The position numbers were made by a program, and so were the translations under genes. Positions 12,381 to 21,720 of a stretch of 32,857 nt of DNA are shown in pieces (the first letter of the stretch is position 1; each line of letters begins with the position of its first letter). The DNA is from Paulinella micropora (taxonomy: Eukaryota > Cercozoa > Imbricatea > Euglyphida): positions 608,279-641,135 of the forward strand of contig BJOX01000193.1 of the NCBI GenBank assembly GCA_009731375.1. The letters are read 5' to 3'. Below the pieces are notes generated by a model. The model saw only the letters and a program-made list of their open reading frames with translations. It did not search any database and had not been told where the DNA came from.

Positions 12381-12407
12381 AACGTATGTTTATATAGCTG
12401 CTGTTGG
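11294..12407. promoter_or_regulatory. Intergenic region between divergent starts of gene A and candidate gene B
   Basis: About 1.1 kb without a supportable exon, flanked by minus-strand (11293) and plus-strand (12408) start codons, so it probably contains the gene A promoter. No clear TATA box is seen for gene A; TTTATATAG lies about 12 bases before the gene B ATG. The region contains a tandem duplication (11503-11752 and about 11873-12120) and a (CAGA)n tract at about 11755-11863. Confidence 0.5.
11503..12120. repeat. Tandem duplication of about 250 bp around a (CAGA)n tract
   Basis: The block from 11503 (AACCAACAG...) through TATGATCGATGTGTTAGCAAG and CACAACCGAG to GCATATCGGCAGA recurs from about 11873 to 12120 with moderate divergence (GCATATCAGAAGA). 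The copies are about 370 bp apart. Confidence 0.8.
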
Positions 12408-12477
12408 ATGGCGGACTATGTGCTGCTGGCTGGTCGGCCCCGCTTGCCCCCTGCCCTACCCCTGCGCACCGCCCTCG
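12408..12477 (+). CDS. Gene B candidate exon 1
   Basis: 70 bp, ATG in context GTTGGATGG, phase 1 out at a GTCTTC donor that runs into pentanucleotide repeat. The peptide begins MADYVLLAGRPRLPPALPLR. GC-rich, unlike its surroundings. Confidence 0.4.
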
Positions 12478-13605
12478 GTCTTCTATCTTATGTTGTGTTT
12501 CTGTTGTGTTATGTTGTGTTATGTTGTGTTATGTTGTGTTTATGTGGTGTTATGTGGTGTTATGTGTTATGTTATGTGTTATGTTGTGTTTATGTTATAT
12601 GTTATGTTATGTTATTATGTTATGTTATGTTATGTTATTATGTTATGTTATGTTATGTTATGTTATATGTTATGTTATGTTATGTTATGTTACGTTACGT
12701 TATGTTATGTTTTATTATGTGACGTTATATGTTATGATATGTAAAATGTTATGGAATGTTATATGTTATGTCATGCTATGTTATGTTATGTTATGTTATG
12801 TTATATTATGTTATGTATGTTATGTTATGTTATGTTATGTTAGGTTAGGTTATGTTAGGTTATGTTAGGTTATGTTATGTAAGTTTAAGTGGGGTTAGAT
12901 TTGTTTATGTTATGTTATGTTATGTTATGTCATATCATGTCATGTCATCCATGTCATTTCATATCATCTCATGTCATGCAATGCCATGTCATGTCATGTC
13001 ATGTCATGGCATATCATATCATGTCATGTCATGTCATATCATATCATATCATATCATATCATGTCATGTCATGTCATATCATATCATATCATATCATATC
13101 ATAGCATGTCATGTCATGTCATGTCATGTCATGTCATGCCATGTCATGTCATGTCATGTCATGCCATGTCATGCCATGTCATGTCATGTCATGTCATATC
13201 ATATCATATCATATCATGTCATATCATGTCATGCCATGTCATGCCATGTCATGCCATGTCATGTCATGTCATGCCATGCCATGTCATGTCATGTCATGTC
13301 ATATCATATCATATCATGTCGTATCATATCATGTCATGTCATGTCATATCATATCATATCATGTTGTATCATGTCATGTCATGTCATGTCATGTCATGCC
13401 ATGTCATGTTATGTCATGTCATGTCATATCATATCATATCATGTCATATTATGTAATATCATGTCATATCATATCATGTTATATCATGTCATATCATGTC
13501 ATGCCATGTCATGCCATGTCATGCCATGTCATGTCATGTCATGTCATGCCATGTCATGCCATGTCATGTCATGTCATGTCATGTCCTGTCATGTCATGTT
13601 GTATT
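12478..13605. repeat. Pentanucleotide (TTATG)n then (TCATG/TCATA)n array
   Basis: 12489-12935 is TTATG with TGTTG variants; 12936-13600 is TCATG, TCATA and CCATG pentamers in changing mixtures. No unique sequence. A similar TGTCA/TGTCC array is at 19380-20060. Confidence 0.95.
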
Positions 13606-13637
13606 TTATTCTCTCAGGACTAGCCGGCTCGCTGGCA
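13606..13637 (-). CDS. Gene C candidate last exon and stop
   Basis: 32 bp, phase 1 in, ending LPASRLVLRE-stop. The TAA lies within AATAAA (13605-13610 read on the minus strand). The acceptor ACCAAG has no pyrimidine tract. The opposite strand holds gene B candidate exon 2. Confidence 0.3.
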
Positions 13638-13650
13638 CTTGGTTTAGCCG
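13618..13650 (+). CDS. Gene B candidate exon 2
   Basis: 33 bp, phase 1 in and out; acceptor CTCTCAG, donor GTTCAT before (TACA)n. It encodes LAGSLALGLA, hydrophobic. It competes with gene C's last exon on the other strand. Confidence 0.35.
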
Positions 13651-13711
13651 GTTCATACATACATACATATATACATACACACACATATATATATATACAT
13701 ACATACATACA

Positions 13712-13743
<32 letters not shown>

Positions 13744-13744
13744 C
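13651..13744. repeat. (TACA)n and TA spacer
   Basis: TACA repeat with CACACA and TATA variants, filling the intron between the flanking candidate exons on either strand. Confidence 0.9.
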
Positions 13745-13785
13745 AGGTCTGTGGCGGGGGCTGGGCCACCTCTTTCATCAGGGCC
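13745..13785 (-). CDS. Gene C candidate exon, Pro-rich
   Basis: 41 bp, phase 2 in, phase 1 out; acceptor TACCAG, donor GTATATG. With the AT left by the previous exon the first codon is Met; then ALMKEVAQPPPQT. The mirror-image splice signals (TACAG / CTGGTA) make this island readable as an exon on both strands. Confidence 0.4.
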
Positions 13786-13788
13786 CTG
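13747..13788 (+). CDS. Gene B candidate exon 3
   Basis: 42 bp, phase 1 in and out; acceptor TATACAG, donor GTATGTATG. It encodes LWRGLGHLFHQGP. It is the same island as the gene C exon on the opposite strand. Confidence 0.35.
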
Positions 13789-13931
13789 GTATGTATGTAT
13801 GTATGTATGTAATGTATGTATGTATCTATGTATCTATGTATGTATGTGTGTATGTATGTATGTAATGTATGTATGAATGTATGTAATGTAATTTATGTAA
13901 TGTATGTATGTGTGTATGTATGTGTATGTAG

Positions 13932-13960
13932 GTGGGGCAGTTGTCGCCGGCCCGGCCAAG
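13932..13960 (+). CDS. Gene B candidate exon 4
   Basis: 29 bp, phase 1 in, phase 0 out; acceptor TATGTAG from (TATG)n, donor GTATATAC. It encodes GAVVAGPAK. The minus strand of this island has no acceptor, so here only the plus-strand reading works. Confidence 0.4.
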
Positions 13961-14199
13961 GTATATACACATATATACATACACTACATACACTACATAC
14001 ATACATACATACATACATACATACATTGCAAAGCTTCGTACAAACATACAGACATACATACATACTACATACATACATACATACATACATACATACATAA
14101 ATACATACATACATACATGCAACCGCTACGGGTTTGGGTGGGAATACTATCTTCTCATTGTACTATCATATTCGCAAAATAAATAAAAGACATACATAC
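13961..14199. other. (TACA)n intron or spacer and possible gene B 3' end
   Basis: TACA repeats with short islands at 14029-14048 and 14119-14186. The second island has a plus-strand frame YGFGWEYYLLIVLSYSQNK ending in TAA at 14186 with overlapping AATAAA (14178-14187). It might be the terminal exon of gene B, but the only upstream AG (14051) would put repeat codons into it. Confidence 0.35.
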
Positions 14200-14246
14200 A
14201 TAGGCGCGTGGGCCATCCCGCCTGTTTTTTCACGCCAACGGGCCAA
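14200..14246 (-). CDS. Gene C candidate exon
   Basis: 47 bp, phase 0 in, phase 2 out; acceptor GCCACTAG, donor GTATGTATG merging with (TATG)n. It encodes LARWREKTGGMAHAP. Joined to the preceding exon, the peptide reads smoothly (RLQTL-LARWREK). Confidence 0.45.
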
Positions 14247-14326
14247 CTAGTGGCACCGCGAAAGGGGATAATTATACACCAGAAGGAGGTAGATTCAGCT
14301 ATGTCTGTATGTCTGTATGTCTGTGA

Positions 14327-14481
14327 GGACGAGTGAAAATTTTCGGCCACCAAAAATAACGTATCTTTCGGTAAAACTGGGGAAGAATTCCGGCCACCCA
14401 AAGTTTTGTGCAAAAATAACGTATTCTGCGGTCACAAATCACTGGCCGAAATATTTCCTGGCCGAAATTTTTTACTCGTCC
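14327..14481. mobile_element. MITE-like element with terminal inverted repeats
   Basis: 155 bp with ends GGACGAGTGAAAATTTTCGG and the imperfect inverse (CCGAAATTTTTTACTCGTCC), inserted in a (TGTC)n tract present on both sides. No coding capacity. Confidence 0.7.
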
Positions 14482-14509
14482 TTATGTCTGTATGTCTGTA
14501 TGTTTGTAC

Positions 14510-14666
14510 CAAGGTTTGCAATCTTCTCTGATGACCCCGGGCCCTGTATCGCCCCTCTCTCTTTTCTCTCCTCGTGCTGCCCGCCTGTCCTGCGTATTTA
14601 TCTACGGCCGGCTGCTCCGGGACAAAATGGCAGCGGAGGAGTTCCGGCGGGGGCAAAGTGGCAATG
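14510..14666 (-). CDS. Gene C candidate exon, longest
   Basis: 157 bp, phase 2 in, phase 0 out; acceptor GCCTGTCAG, donor GTACAAAC. The first part reads IATLPPPELLRCHFVPEQPA, followed by a basic segment ending GHQRRLQTL. There is no stop over 52 codons. The plus strand of the same DNA is also open (a frame containing YGRLLRDKMAAEEFRRGQ) but lacks a usable donor in a matching phase. Confidence 0.5.
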
Positions 14667-14929
<263 letters not shown>

Positions 14930-14983
14930 GATGAACATTTAGGACGAGTATGGACAAAGCTGCTGGCAGCAGACATAGAAGAG
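14930..14983 (+). CDS. Gene D exon
   Basis: 54 bp, 18 codons, phase 0. The acceptor AG directly ends a (CT)n tract; donor GTAGATAC. The peptide is DEHLGRVWTKLLAADIEE, amphipathic. The other two frames contain stops. Confidence 0.6.
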
Positions 14984-15043
14984 GTAGATACAGATATATA
15001 TACATATATATATATATATATTTATGTGTGTGTGTGTGTGTGT

Positions 15044-15140
<97 letters not shown>

Positions 15141-15148
15141 GAGAGAGA
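14984..15148. repeat. TA, TG and (GA)n runs
   Basis: (TA)n to 15022, (TG)n to 15060 and (GA)n to 15148. Intron sequence downstream of the exon at 14930-14983. Confidence 0.95.
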
Positions 15149-15596
15149 AATCATCAACTTCCAAACAAAGGAGGACCATTCATTGCACCAGTTCACAACT
15201 TTTCAAACCATCTTCCCTGACCCAACTTTTCACACCCACAGACGCCTCTCTTAACTCTCCACTCAGATCCGCTCTTTCCCGCCACTTCCAACCAACTCCC
15301 AAATTTTCTCCACTCAAAATCAAAAAACCCAGAGGAGTTCTACCAGACCCTCTCTTTTTTTTGTAGCGGAGCATGAAAAAAGAGGAAGCTGGTGGCGAGA
15401 CTACGGGCGAGCCGGCTTTTACGGGCTCGCCGGCCCGGCTCGCCCGAAAAACACGTGGAAATTTTGGCTTTCCGAAGAATATGATATTCAGAGTCGATTA
15501 TCCTGTGAAAGCGCCTTGGCTTTTTGAGTGTGTTTTTTCAACGATGTTGTCAGATGTGTAACACAGCCCTACGAGTGATCAAGATAGTTCAGGCCC
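15149..15596. other. Unique region with unassigned open frames and one hairpin
   Basis: 15149-15366 is non-repetitive. The plus strand has a 72-codon Ser/Thr/Pro-rich frame to a stop at 15366, and the minus strand a 64-codon frame from ATG at 15374. Neither has boundaries that fit a neighbour clearly. 15405-15480 contains a GC-rich palindrome with ACACGTGGAAATTTTGGC, related to the hairpin family at 27045, 27296, 29398 and 18297. The rest shows nothing recognisable. Confidence 0.4.
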
Positions 15597-15940
15597 GTTC
15601 TACACCACCCAGAGTTCCGGGTTTCTGGGGTGTGAAAAAGGGCCACCGCAGACCAGGCTTTTCAGGCCCGCAAAAAAACCCAGAAGGTGGCACCAGAAAC
15701 CCCGGATCTGGGTGTAGAACAAGGTCCATTCTACACCACCCCGAATTTCCGGTTTCTGGCGTGAAAGTGCCACCACAGGCCGGGCTTTTTCAGGCCGCAA
15801 AAAAAAGAATCCAGAAAGTGGCCACCAGAAACCCCGGAAATCTGGGCTGGTGTAGAGAAAGTGGCAACCCCGGAAATCTGGGCTGGTGTAGAGAAAGTGG
15901 CCACCAGAAACCCCGGAAATCTGGGGCTGGGGTGTAGAAC
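15597..15940. mobile_element. Two tandem foldback (MITE-like) elements
   Basis: 15597-15720 begins GTTCTACACCACCC and ends with its inverse (GGGTGTAGAAC), with nested inverted CCAGAAACCCCGG arms. 15728-15940 is a second element with the same ends and an extra duplicated arm. No coding capacity. Confidence 0.75.
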
Positions 15941-16036
15941 AAGTCTGAGATCTCTCACAGTTGGGCGAAATTTGTCCACTTAAATGTCGTTGAATAAACC
16001 TTGTGACTTGAGTGTTGTAAGTGATGTGTGTACAAG

Positions 16037-16107
16037 CCCCCCCCCCCCCCCCCCCCCCCCCCNNNNNNNNNNNNNNNNNNNNNNNNNNNNCCCCCCCCCC
16101 CCCCCCC
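16037..16107. other. Poly-C run with 28-base assembly gap
   Basis: C runs on both sides of N 16063-16090. The real length is unknown. Confidence 0.95.
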
Positions 16108-16145
16108 TCTGGCGTTGTGAACCTTTGATACATACATACATACTT

Positions 16146-16195
16146 GCGCATAATAAGTACTAGCAGTACAGCGAAGACGATGGATGTGTCAGGGG
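16146..16195 (+). pseudogene. Degenerate copy of gene D exon (16770-16829), no acceptor
   Basis: GCGCATAATAAGTACTAGCA... aligns with the exon's CGGCACAACAAGTGCTAGGA but carries an in-frame TAG. It lacks the MITE found in the sister copy at 16506. Confidence 0.75.
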
Positions 16196-16238
16196 GTCTT
16201 TTACACTTGTTCTTGTGTATTTGATTGATTGTTCATAG

Positions 16239-16292
16239 ATAGAGGCGGCACAACAAGTGCTAGGAGTAGCGAAGACGGTGGATGCTTCAGGG
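16239..16292 (+). pseudogene. 5' copy of gene D exon with acceptor, no donor
   Basis: Identical in frame to exon 16770-16829 through ...VDASG, with acceptor TTCATAG, but it continues as GCATATTTTG without a GT donor. Confidence 0.75.
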
Positions 16293-16505
16293 CATATTTT
16301 GCACAACCTACCTACCTACCTACCTATCTACCTATATATCTATCTATCTGATAGTTTGATCCGAACGTGGCGTTGGCCGGCCGGTCTCTCAGCTTCTTTA
16401 ACATAACCCTCTATCTACCTATCTACCTACCTACCGACCTACCTACCGACCTACCTACCTACCTACCTACCTATGTTCTTTGAGTATGCCACTTAGTGCT
16501 GGCAG
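16293..16505. other. CCTA/CTAT repeats with one unique island
   Basis: (CCTA)n and (CTAT)n around a unique island at 16350-16410 with a plus-strand frame FDPNVALAGR flanked by AG and GT. Its exit phase (2) does not match the next gene D exon, so it is not called. Confidence 0.5.
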
Positions 16506-16552
16506 ATAGAGGCGGCGCATAATAAGTACTAGCAGTACAGCGAAGACGGTGG
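16506..16552 (+). pseudogene. Degenerate copy of gene D exon interrupted by a MITE
   Basis: Same sequence type as 16146-16195, with acceptor CTGGCAG. It is broken after GACGGTGG by the element at 16553-16705, then resumes at 16706 (ATGCGTCAG). In-frame TAG. Confidence 0.75.
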
Positions 16553-16705
16553 CCACATAAAAGCATTCACTGCCAATTACCTAGGTAATTACTCTTGTTG
16601 TGGTTAGCTTCCCGGGAAACTTCGAAATTCAGGGAATTTCCCCGGGAAGCCAACCACATCAAGGGTAATTACCTAGGTAATTGGCGGTGATGCTTTTATA
16701 TGTGG
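16553..16705. mobile_element. 153-bp MITE-like element, filled site
   Basis: Ends CCACATAAAAGCAT and ATGCTTTTATATGTGG are inverted repeats; internal arms AATTACCTAGGTAATT and GCTTCCCGGG/CCCGGGAAGC are also inverted. The paralogous segment at 16146-16195 has no insertion at the matching point, which confirms both borders. Confidence 0.85.
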
Positions 16706-16769
16706 ATGCGTCAGATGCGTCAGGGGGTCTTTTACACATGTTCTTGTGTATTTGATTGATTGTTAATAG

Positions 16770-16829
16770 ATAGAGGCGGCACAACAAGTGCTAGGAGTAG
16801 CGAAGACGGTGGATGCTTCAGGACAGCTG
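16770..16829 (+). CDS. Gene D exon, helical
   Basis: 60 bp, phase 0; acceptor TTAATAG, donor GTCGAT running into (TATC)n. It encodes IEAAQQVLGVAKTVDASGQL. It is the only copy of four with a complete frame and a donor. The minus strand of the degenerate copies reads as a hydrophobic helix, which I take as an antisense artefact. Confidence 0.6.
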
Positions 16830-16833
16830 GTCG

Positions 16834-16908
<75 letters not shown>

Positions 16909-16941
16909 CATCTATCTAACTATCTATCTATCTATCTATCC

Positions 16942-16974
<33 letters not shown>

Positions 16975-16999
16975 CCTACCTACCTACCTACCTATCTAC

Positions 17000-17034
<35 letters not shown>

Positions 17035-17042
17035 CCTATCAG
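16830..17042. repeat. (TATC)n intron
   Basis: TATC with CATC and CTAC variants from donor to acceptor, with no unique sequence. Confidence 0.95.
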
Positions 17043-17069
17043 GTCGAGGCGCTGTGGCAACACAAGAAG
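17043..17069 (+). CDS. Gene D microexon
   Basis: 27 bp, phase 0; acceptor CTATCAG, donor GTCTACC. It encodes VEALWQHKK. Both borders merge with the surrounding (TATC)n. Short, so the call depends on phase agreement with its neighbour. Confidence 0.5.
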
Positions 17070-17075
17070 GTCTAC

Positions 17076-17134
<59 letters not shown>

Positions 17135-17140
17135 ACTTAC
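17070..17140. repeat. (TATC)n tract
   Basis: TATC repeat ending in TTACTTAC, which on the minus strand is the GTAAGTAAG donor of the gene C exon. Confidence 0.95.
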
Positions 17141-17215
17141 TCCACGAAGTGAACCAAGGCCACTTGAGGTGTCACTGACCCTCCCTTGGGCTTGATGTTT
17201 TGAAATGGGTGCCAT
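17141..17215 (-). CDS. Gene C candidate first visible exon
   Basis: 75 bp, phase 2 in and out; acceptor CTGTCGACAG after a pyrimidine-rich stretch, donor GTAAGT (perfect consensus). It encodes [18 protein letters not shown] followed by ALVHFV. Upstream (17216-17322) is unique sequence up to an N gap. Confidence 0.5.
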
Positions 17216-17692
17216 CTGTCGACAGACAGAGAATTAGGGGATGGTGTGGGTGTGCTGGGCCCGTGGTGGGGTGCCTTATGTGTGCCTAGCCATACGCCTA
17301 TGAGTCACATGCCGAAATAGCGNNNNNNNNNNNNNNNNNNNNNNNNNNNNNNNNNNNNNNNNNNNNNNNNNNNNNNNNNNNNNNNNNNNNNNNNNNNNNN
17401 NNNNNNNNNNNNNNNNNNNNNNNNNNNNNNNNNNNNNNNNNNNNNNNNNNNNNNNNNNNNNNNNNNNNNNNNNNNNNNNNNNNNNNNNNNNNNNNNNNNN
17501 NNNNNNNNNNNNNNNNNNNNNNNNNNNNNNNNNNNNNNNNNNNNNNNNNNNNNNNNNNNNNNNNNNNNNNNNNNNNNNNNNNNNNNNNNNNNNNNNNNNN
17601 NNNNNNNNNNNNNNNNNNNNNNNNNNNNNNNNNNNNNNNNNNNNNNNNNNNNNNNNNNNNNNNNNNNNNNNNNNNNNNNNNNNNNNNNNNNN
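17216..17692. other. Unique sequence and 370-base assembly gap
   Basis: 17216-17322 is unique with no supportable exon. N 17323-17692 is a gap whose right border is a (TC)n tract. Confidence 0.9.
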
Positions 17693-18226
<534 letters not shown>

Positions 18227-18289
18227 CATCTTCCCTATCAGACGGCAGTGTGGATAGTTTCACATCTCACATCCGGCCCACACACACAG
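18227..18289 (+). CDS. Candidate exon (gene D, or 5' exon of YRDC)
   Basis: 63 bp with acceptor GTGTCAG and donor CAG-GTTTTG. In phase 0 it reads HLPYQTAVWIVSHLTSGPHT plus Gln; phase 1 is open as well (SSLSDGSVDSFTSHIRPTHT). Phase 0 would fit either gene D's last exon or YRDC exon a. A hairpin element starts immediately after the donor. Confidence 0.35.
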
Positions 18290-18296
18290 GTTTTGC

Positions 18297-18440
18297 CTTT
18301 TTTTTCAAAATCCTTTTTACCGGTCACCTCCACAAAATGTGGCCAGGTCTTCACATCTACGGGGCGCCGAATTTTTTGACGTGTTTTTGCGGGCTCGCCG
18401 GCCCGGCTCGTCCGCAAAGCACGTCAAATTTGTGGCTAGC
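18297..18440 (-). mobile_element. Two-hairpin foldback element, inverted copy
   Basis: Contains, in reverse orientation, the GGTGACC hairpin (ACCGGTCACCTCC) and the GC-rich palindrome around GACGTG/CACGTC found at 27045, 27296 and 29398. It directly follows the donor of the candidate exon at 18227-18289. Confidence 0.75.
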
Positions 18441-18499
18441 CCCGCGTAATACACTATTGTCCCCTGCTGCCTCTCGCTATCTCCCTTGTCGATCGTCGC

Positions 18500-18551
<52 letters not shown>

Positions 18552-18560
18552 GATAGAGAG

Positions 18561-18599
18561 ATTTTGTCTATTGGTTCGAATGTGTCCCACAACTCCTGA
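18561..18599 (+). CDS. Gene D candidate last exon
   Basis: 39 bp, phase 0, ILSIGSNVSHNS then TGA. The acceptor AG is the end of a (GA)n tract, so it is not distinctive. AATAAA follows at 18662. Confidence 0.3.
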   Translation: MLSIGSNVSHNS

Positions 18600-18661
18600 C
18601 GCGCGCGGTCGAGAATGCTTGCATTCCCTTGAGCAGTAACAACGGCAGAGATGTTACGGAA

Positions 18662-18667
18662 AATAAA
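18662..18667 (+). terminator. Possible polyadenylation signal AATAAA
   Basis: AATAAA in a non-repetitive context, about 60 bases after the candidate gene D stop and followed by a TG-rich stretch (TGTTGTTGTTTG). Confidence 0.4.
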
Positions 18668-18683
18668 TACTGTGTGAGCCCTG

Positions 18684-18812
18684 TTGTTGTTTGTTTGTTT
18701 AGCTACTGCCTCGTGTAACTTCGCTTTATTTTCCTTACTGCTGTCTTGTATTCCCTCTCTGTTGCCTTCACTATTGCCTTGGTTTGCCTCGTGCTTGCCT
18801 CACTACCATCTA

Positions 18813-18861
<49 letters not shown>

Positions 18862-18916
18862 CCTCACTATTGCCTTGGTTTGCCTCGTGCTTGCCTCACT
18901 ACCACCTACTAATATA

Positions 18917-18961
<45 letters not shown>

Positions 18962-19008
18962 CCTCACTATTGCCTTGGTTTGCCTCGTGCTTGCCTCACT
19001 ACCACCTA

Positions 19009-19052
<44 letters not shown>

Positions 19053-19136
19053 TATATACACATATATATACATATACATATACATATATATATACTTACA
19101 TACACACACACACACTATATACATATATATATATAC

Positions 19137-19167
<31 letters not shown>

Positions 19168-19225
19168 CATATACATATACATATACATATATATATATAT
19201 GTGTGTGTGTGTGTGTATGTAATAG

Positions 19226-19262
<37 letters not shown>

Positions 19263-19378
19263 TATATATATATATATATATGCCCCGTTTAGCCTTCTTA
19301 GACAAGAAGGCTATGTCTAGCGTGTTCATTGCCTCACTACTACCTTAGTATTGCCTGGGCGCTGTCTATGTTTTATGT
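18684..19378. repeat. Triplicated about 60-bp unit with (TA)n, then TA/CA arrays
   Basis: CACTATTGCCTTGGTTTGCC...CACTACCA(C/T)CTACTAATATA occurs near 18768, 18864 and 18963, each followed by (TA)n; the repeat period is about 95 bp. 19013-19280 is TA with CATA and GTGT. No exon can be assigned, though this lies where the 5' end of YRDC should be. Confidence 0.85.
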
Positions 19379-20066
19379 TATGTTATGTTATGTTATGATA
19401 TGTTATTGTTCTCTATACCCACCTCTTCGCTGCGCGTTGTGCTGCTATCTATGTTATGTTATGTCATGTCATGTCTTGTCATATCCTGTCATGTCATGTC
19501 ATGTCCTGTCATGTCATGTCTTGTCATGTCATGTCTTGTCATGTCATGTCCTGTAATGTCATGTCCTGTCCTGTCCTGTCCTGTCATGTCATGTCATGTC
19601 ATGTCATGTCCTGTCCTGTCATGTCATGTCCTGTCATGTCATGTCATGTTATGTCCTGTCATGTCCTATCATATCCTGTCATGTCATGTCATGTCATGTC
19701 CTGTCATGTCATGTCATGTCCTGTCCTGTCATGTTATGTCCTGTCATGTCCTATCATATCCTGTCATGTCATGTCATGTCATGTCGTGTCATGTCATGTC
19801 CTGTCCTGTCATGTTATGTCCTGTCATGTCCTATCATATCCTGTCATGTCATGTCATGTCATCTCATGTCATCTCATGTCATGTTATGTCATGTCATGTC
19901 ATGTCCTGTCCTGTCCTGTCATGTTATGTCCTGTCATATCCTGTCATATCCTGTCATATGTCATGTCATGTCATGTCATATCCTGTCACATGTCATGTCA
20001 TGTCATGGCATGTCATGTCATGTCACATGTCATGTCATGTCATGTCATGTTACGTTCTGTGTCTAT
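19379..20066. repeat. Pentanucleotide TGTCA/TGTCC array
   Basis: TTATG then TGTCA, TGTCC, TATCC and TGTTA pentamers with block-wise repetition (for example TGTTATGTCCTGTCATGTCC recurs three times between about 19640 and 19840). It ends just before the acceptor of YRDC exon a. Confidence 0.95.
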
Positions 20067-20077
20067 CTCGTGTTTAG

Positions 20078-20123
20078 GTAGAGGTTGCGTTGAGTGAACC
20101 AGCAAGACTGTTACGGCAGGGAG
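20078..20123 (+). CDS. YRDC: YRDC exon a
   Basis: 46 bp, phase 0 in, phase 1 out; acceptor GTGTTTAG, donor [21 protein letters not shown] matches the helix that precedes the family's AFPTETVYGLGA motif, and the split Glu codon with exon b gives RQGETVAFPTE, as expected. Confidence 0.85.
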
Positions 20124-20141
20124 GTATGTCTGCTCTATATA

Positions 20142-20173
<32 letters not shown>

Positions 20174-20276
20174 AGACTGTTACGGCAGGGAGGTATGTCT
20201 GCTCTATATAATATATATATATATTTATATATATATATATATAATATATATATGTAGAAATATGCATATATATATG

Positions 20277-20312
<36 letters not shown>

Positions 20313-20480
20313 AGCTCAAATATGGGAAGCAAGGCTATGTATGTATGTATGTATGTATGTATGTATGTATGTATGTATGTATGTATGTATGTAGGTAGGT
20401 AGGTAGGTAGGTATCTATCTATGTATCTATTTATCTATCTATCTATCTATCTATCTATCCATCCATCTATCTATCTATCT
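20124..20480. repeat. Copy of exon a 3' end, TA, TATG and TATC arrays
   Basis: The exon a 3' end with donor and the following 20 bases (AAGACTGTTACGGCAGGGAG-GTATGT) recurs at 20173-20210. The rest is (TA)n to 20310, (TATG)n 20335-20392, GGTA and (TATC)n. Confidence 0.9.
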
Positions 20481-20570
20481 ATCCAGTGTGGTAACTTTCC
20501 CGGAAAACCTCCACAAAAACCGGGAAAATTTCGCTGCCCCTCCTTCCCGTCTTACTTGTCAATTTAATTG

Positions 20571-20828
20571 TTTCCACCACCGCAAATTTTTTGGAAAGAT
20601 ACGACATTTGGACCCGGCCCGAGTAGGATGGTCACTTGACTGTGAAAAGCTGCGGCCAATTGTGCTAGCCATTGACTTTTTTCAGGCCATGGCTGTTACA
20701 ATTGTGATCACGTGGCCATGGACTCGTGACCTTCCCTACTTTTGCGCGGCTATGGTCACTTTTCACAGTCAAGTGACCACAATGTTCGGGTCGGGTCCAA
20801 ATGTCTTAGTTTTTCGATGTGGTGGAAA
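20571..20828. mobile_element. 258-bp MITE-like element with long inverted repeats
   Basis: Ends TTTCCACCAC and GTGGTGGAAA; the arms stay complementary for about 80 bp (GACATTTGGACCCGG..., GGTCACTTGACTGTGAAAAG and their inverses). No coding capacity. It lies in YRDC intron a. Confidence 0.85.
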
Positions 20829-21520
<692 letters not shown>

Positions 21521-21720
21521 GATGAGATGTCGCAAAGGAATGTAGTCCTTGCAAAGGAACGCAGTTTCACATCAAACAATAATTTGTGTACTGTGCATGT
21601 GTCCGGGATGGGAATCACGGGTAGACTGTGTTCTGGAAAAAGAAGAGGAGGAAGGACGTTGAAGAAAAAGGCAATCTAGGAATGGAGAGTGGGAGGATAA
21701 GGAAGAAGAGAAAGAAAAGG
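21521..21720. repeat. Dispersed repeat D2, copy 2
   Basis: Nearly identical to 2841-3040 in the same orientation, including the GATAGACAGATAGAT...GATGAGATGTCG start. A shorter related segment (GAAGAAAAAGGCAA...GGAAGCCGTT) recurs at 22155-22245. Confidence 0.9.

Larger units (their letters stand above)
12408..13960 (+). other. Gene B: candidate four-exon model (plus), antisense to gene C
   Basis: Four segments with AG/GT boundaries join in phase (1,1,1,0) from an ATG at 12408: 12408-12477, 13618-13650, 13747-13788 and 13932-13960, giving 58 codons. The result is a small, Gly/Ala/Leu-rich protein with a potential membrane helix. A further plus-strand frame ending at 14186 with overlapping AATAAA could be its last exon, but no convincing acceptor is seen. 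Two of its exons overlap minus-strand exons of gene C, which form an equally consistent chain. Not recognised. Confidence 0.35.

Noticed and set aside
12852-13623. MSCHVMSCHV-type frames (also at 19385-20077)
   Set aside because: Translated pentanucleotide repeat, open in several frames at once.
16350-16410. Exon FDPNVALAGR on the plus strand
   Set aside because: AG and GT are present, but the exit phase does not fit the next gene D exon and there is no other support.
16146-16552. Minus-strand hydrophobic helix VFAVLLVLIMRR in exon copies
   Set aside because: It is the antisense of degraded copies of a plus-strand exon; the complete copy does not preserve it, and no minus-strand acceptor with the right phase is present.
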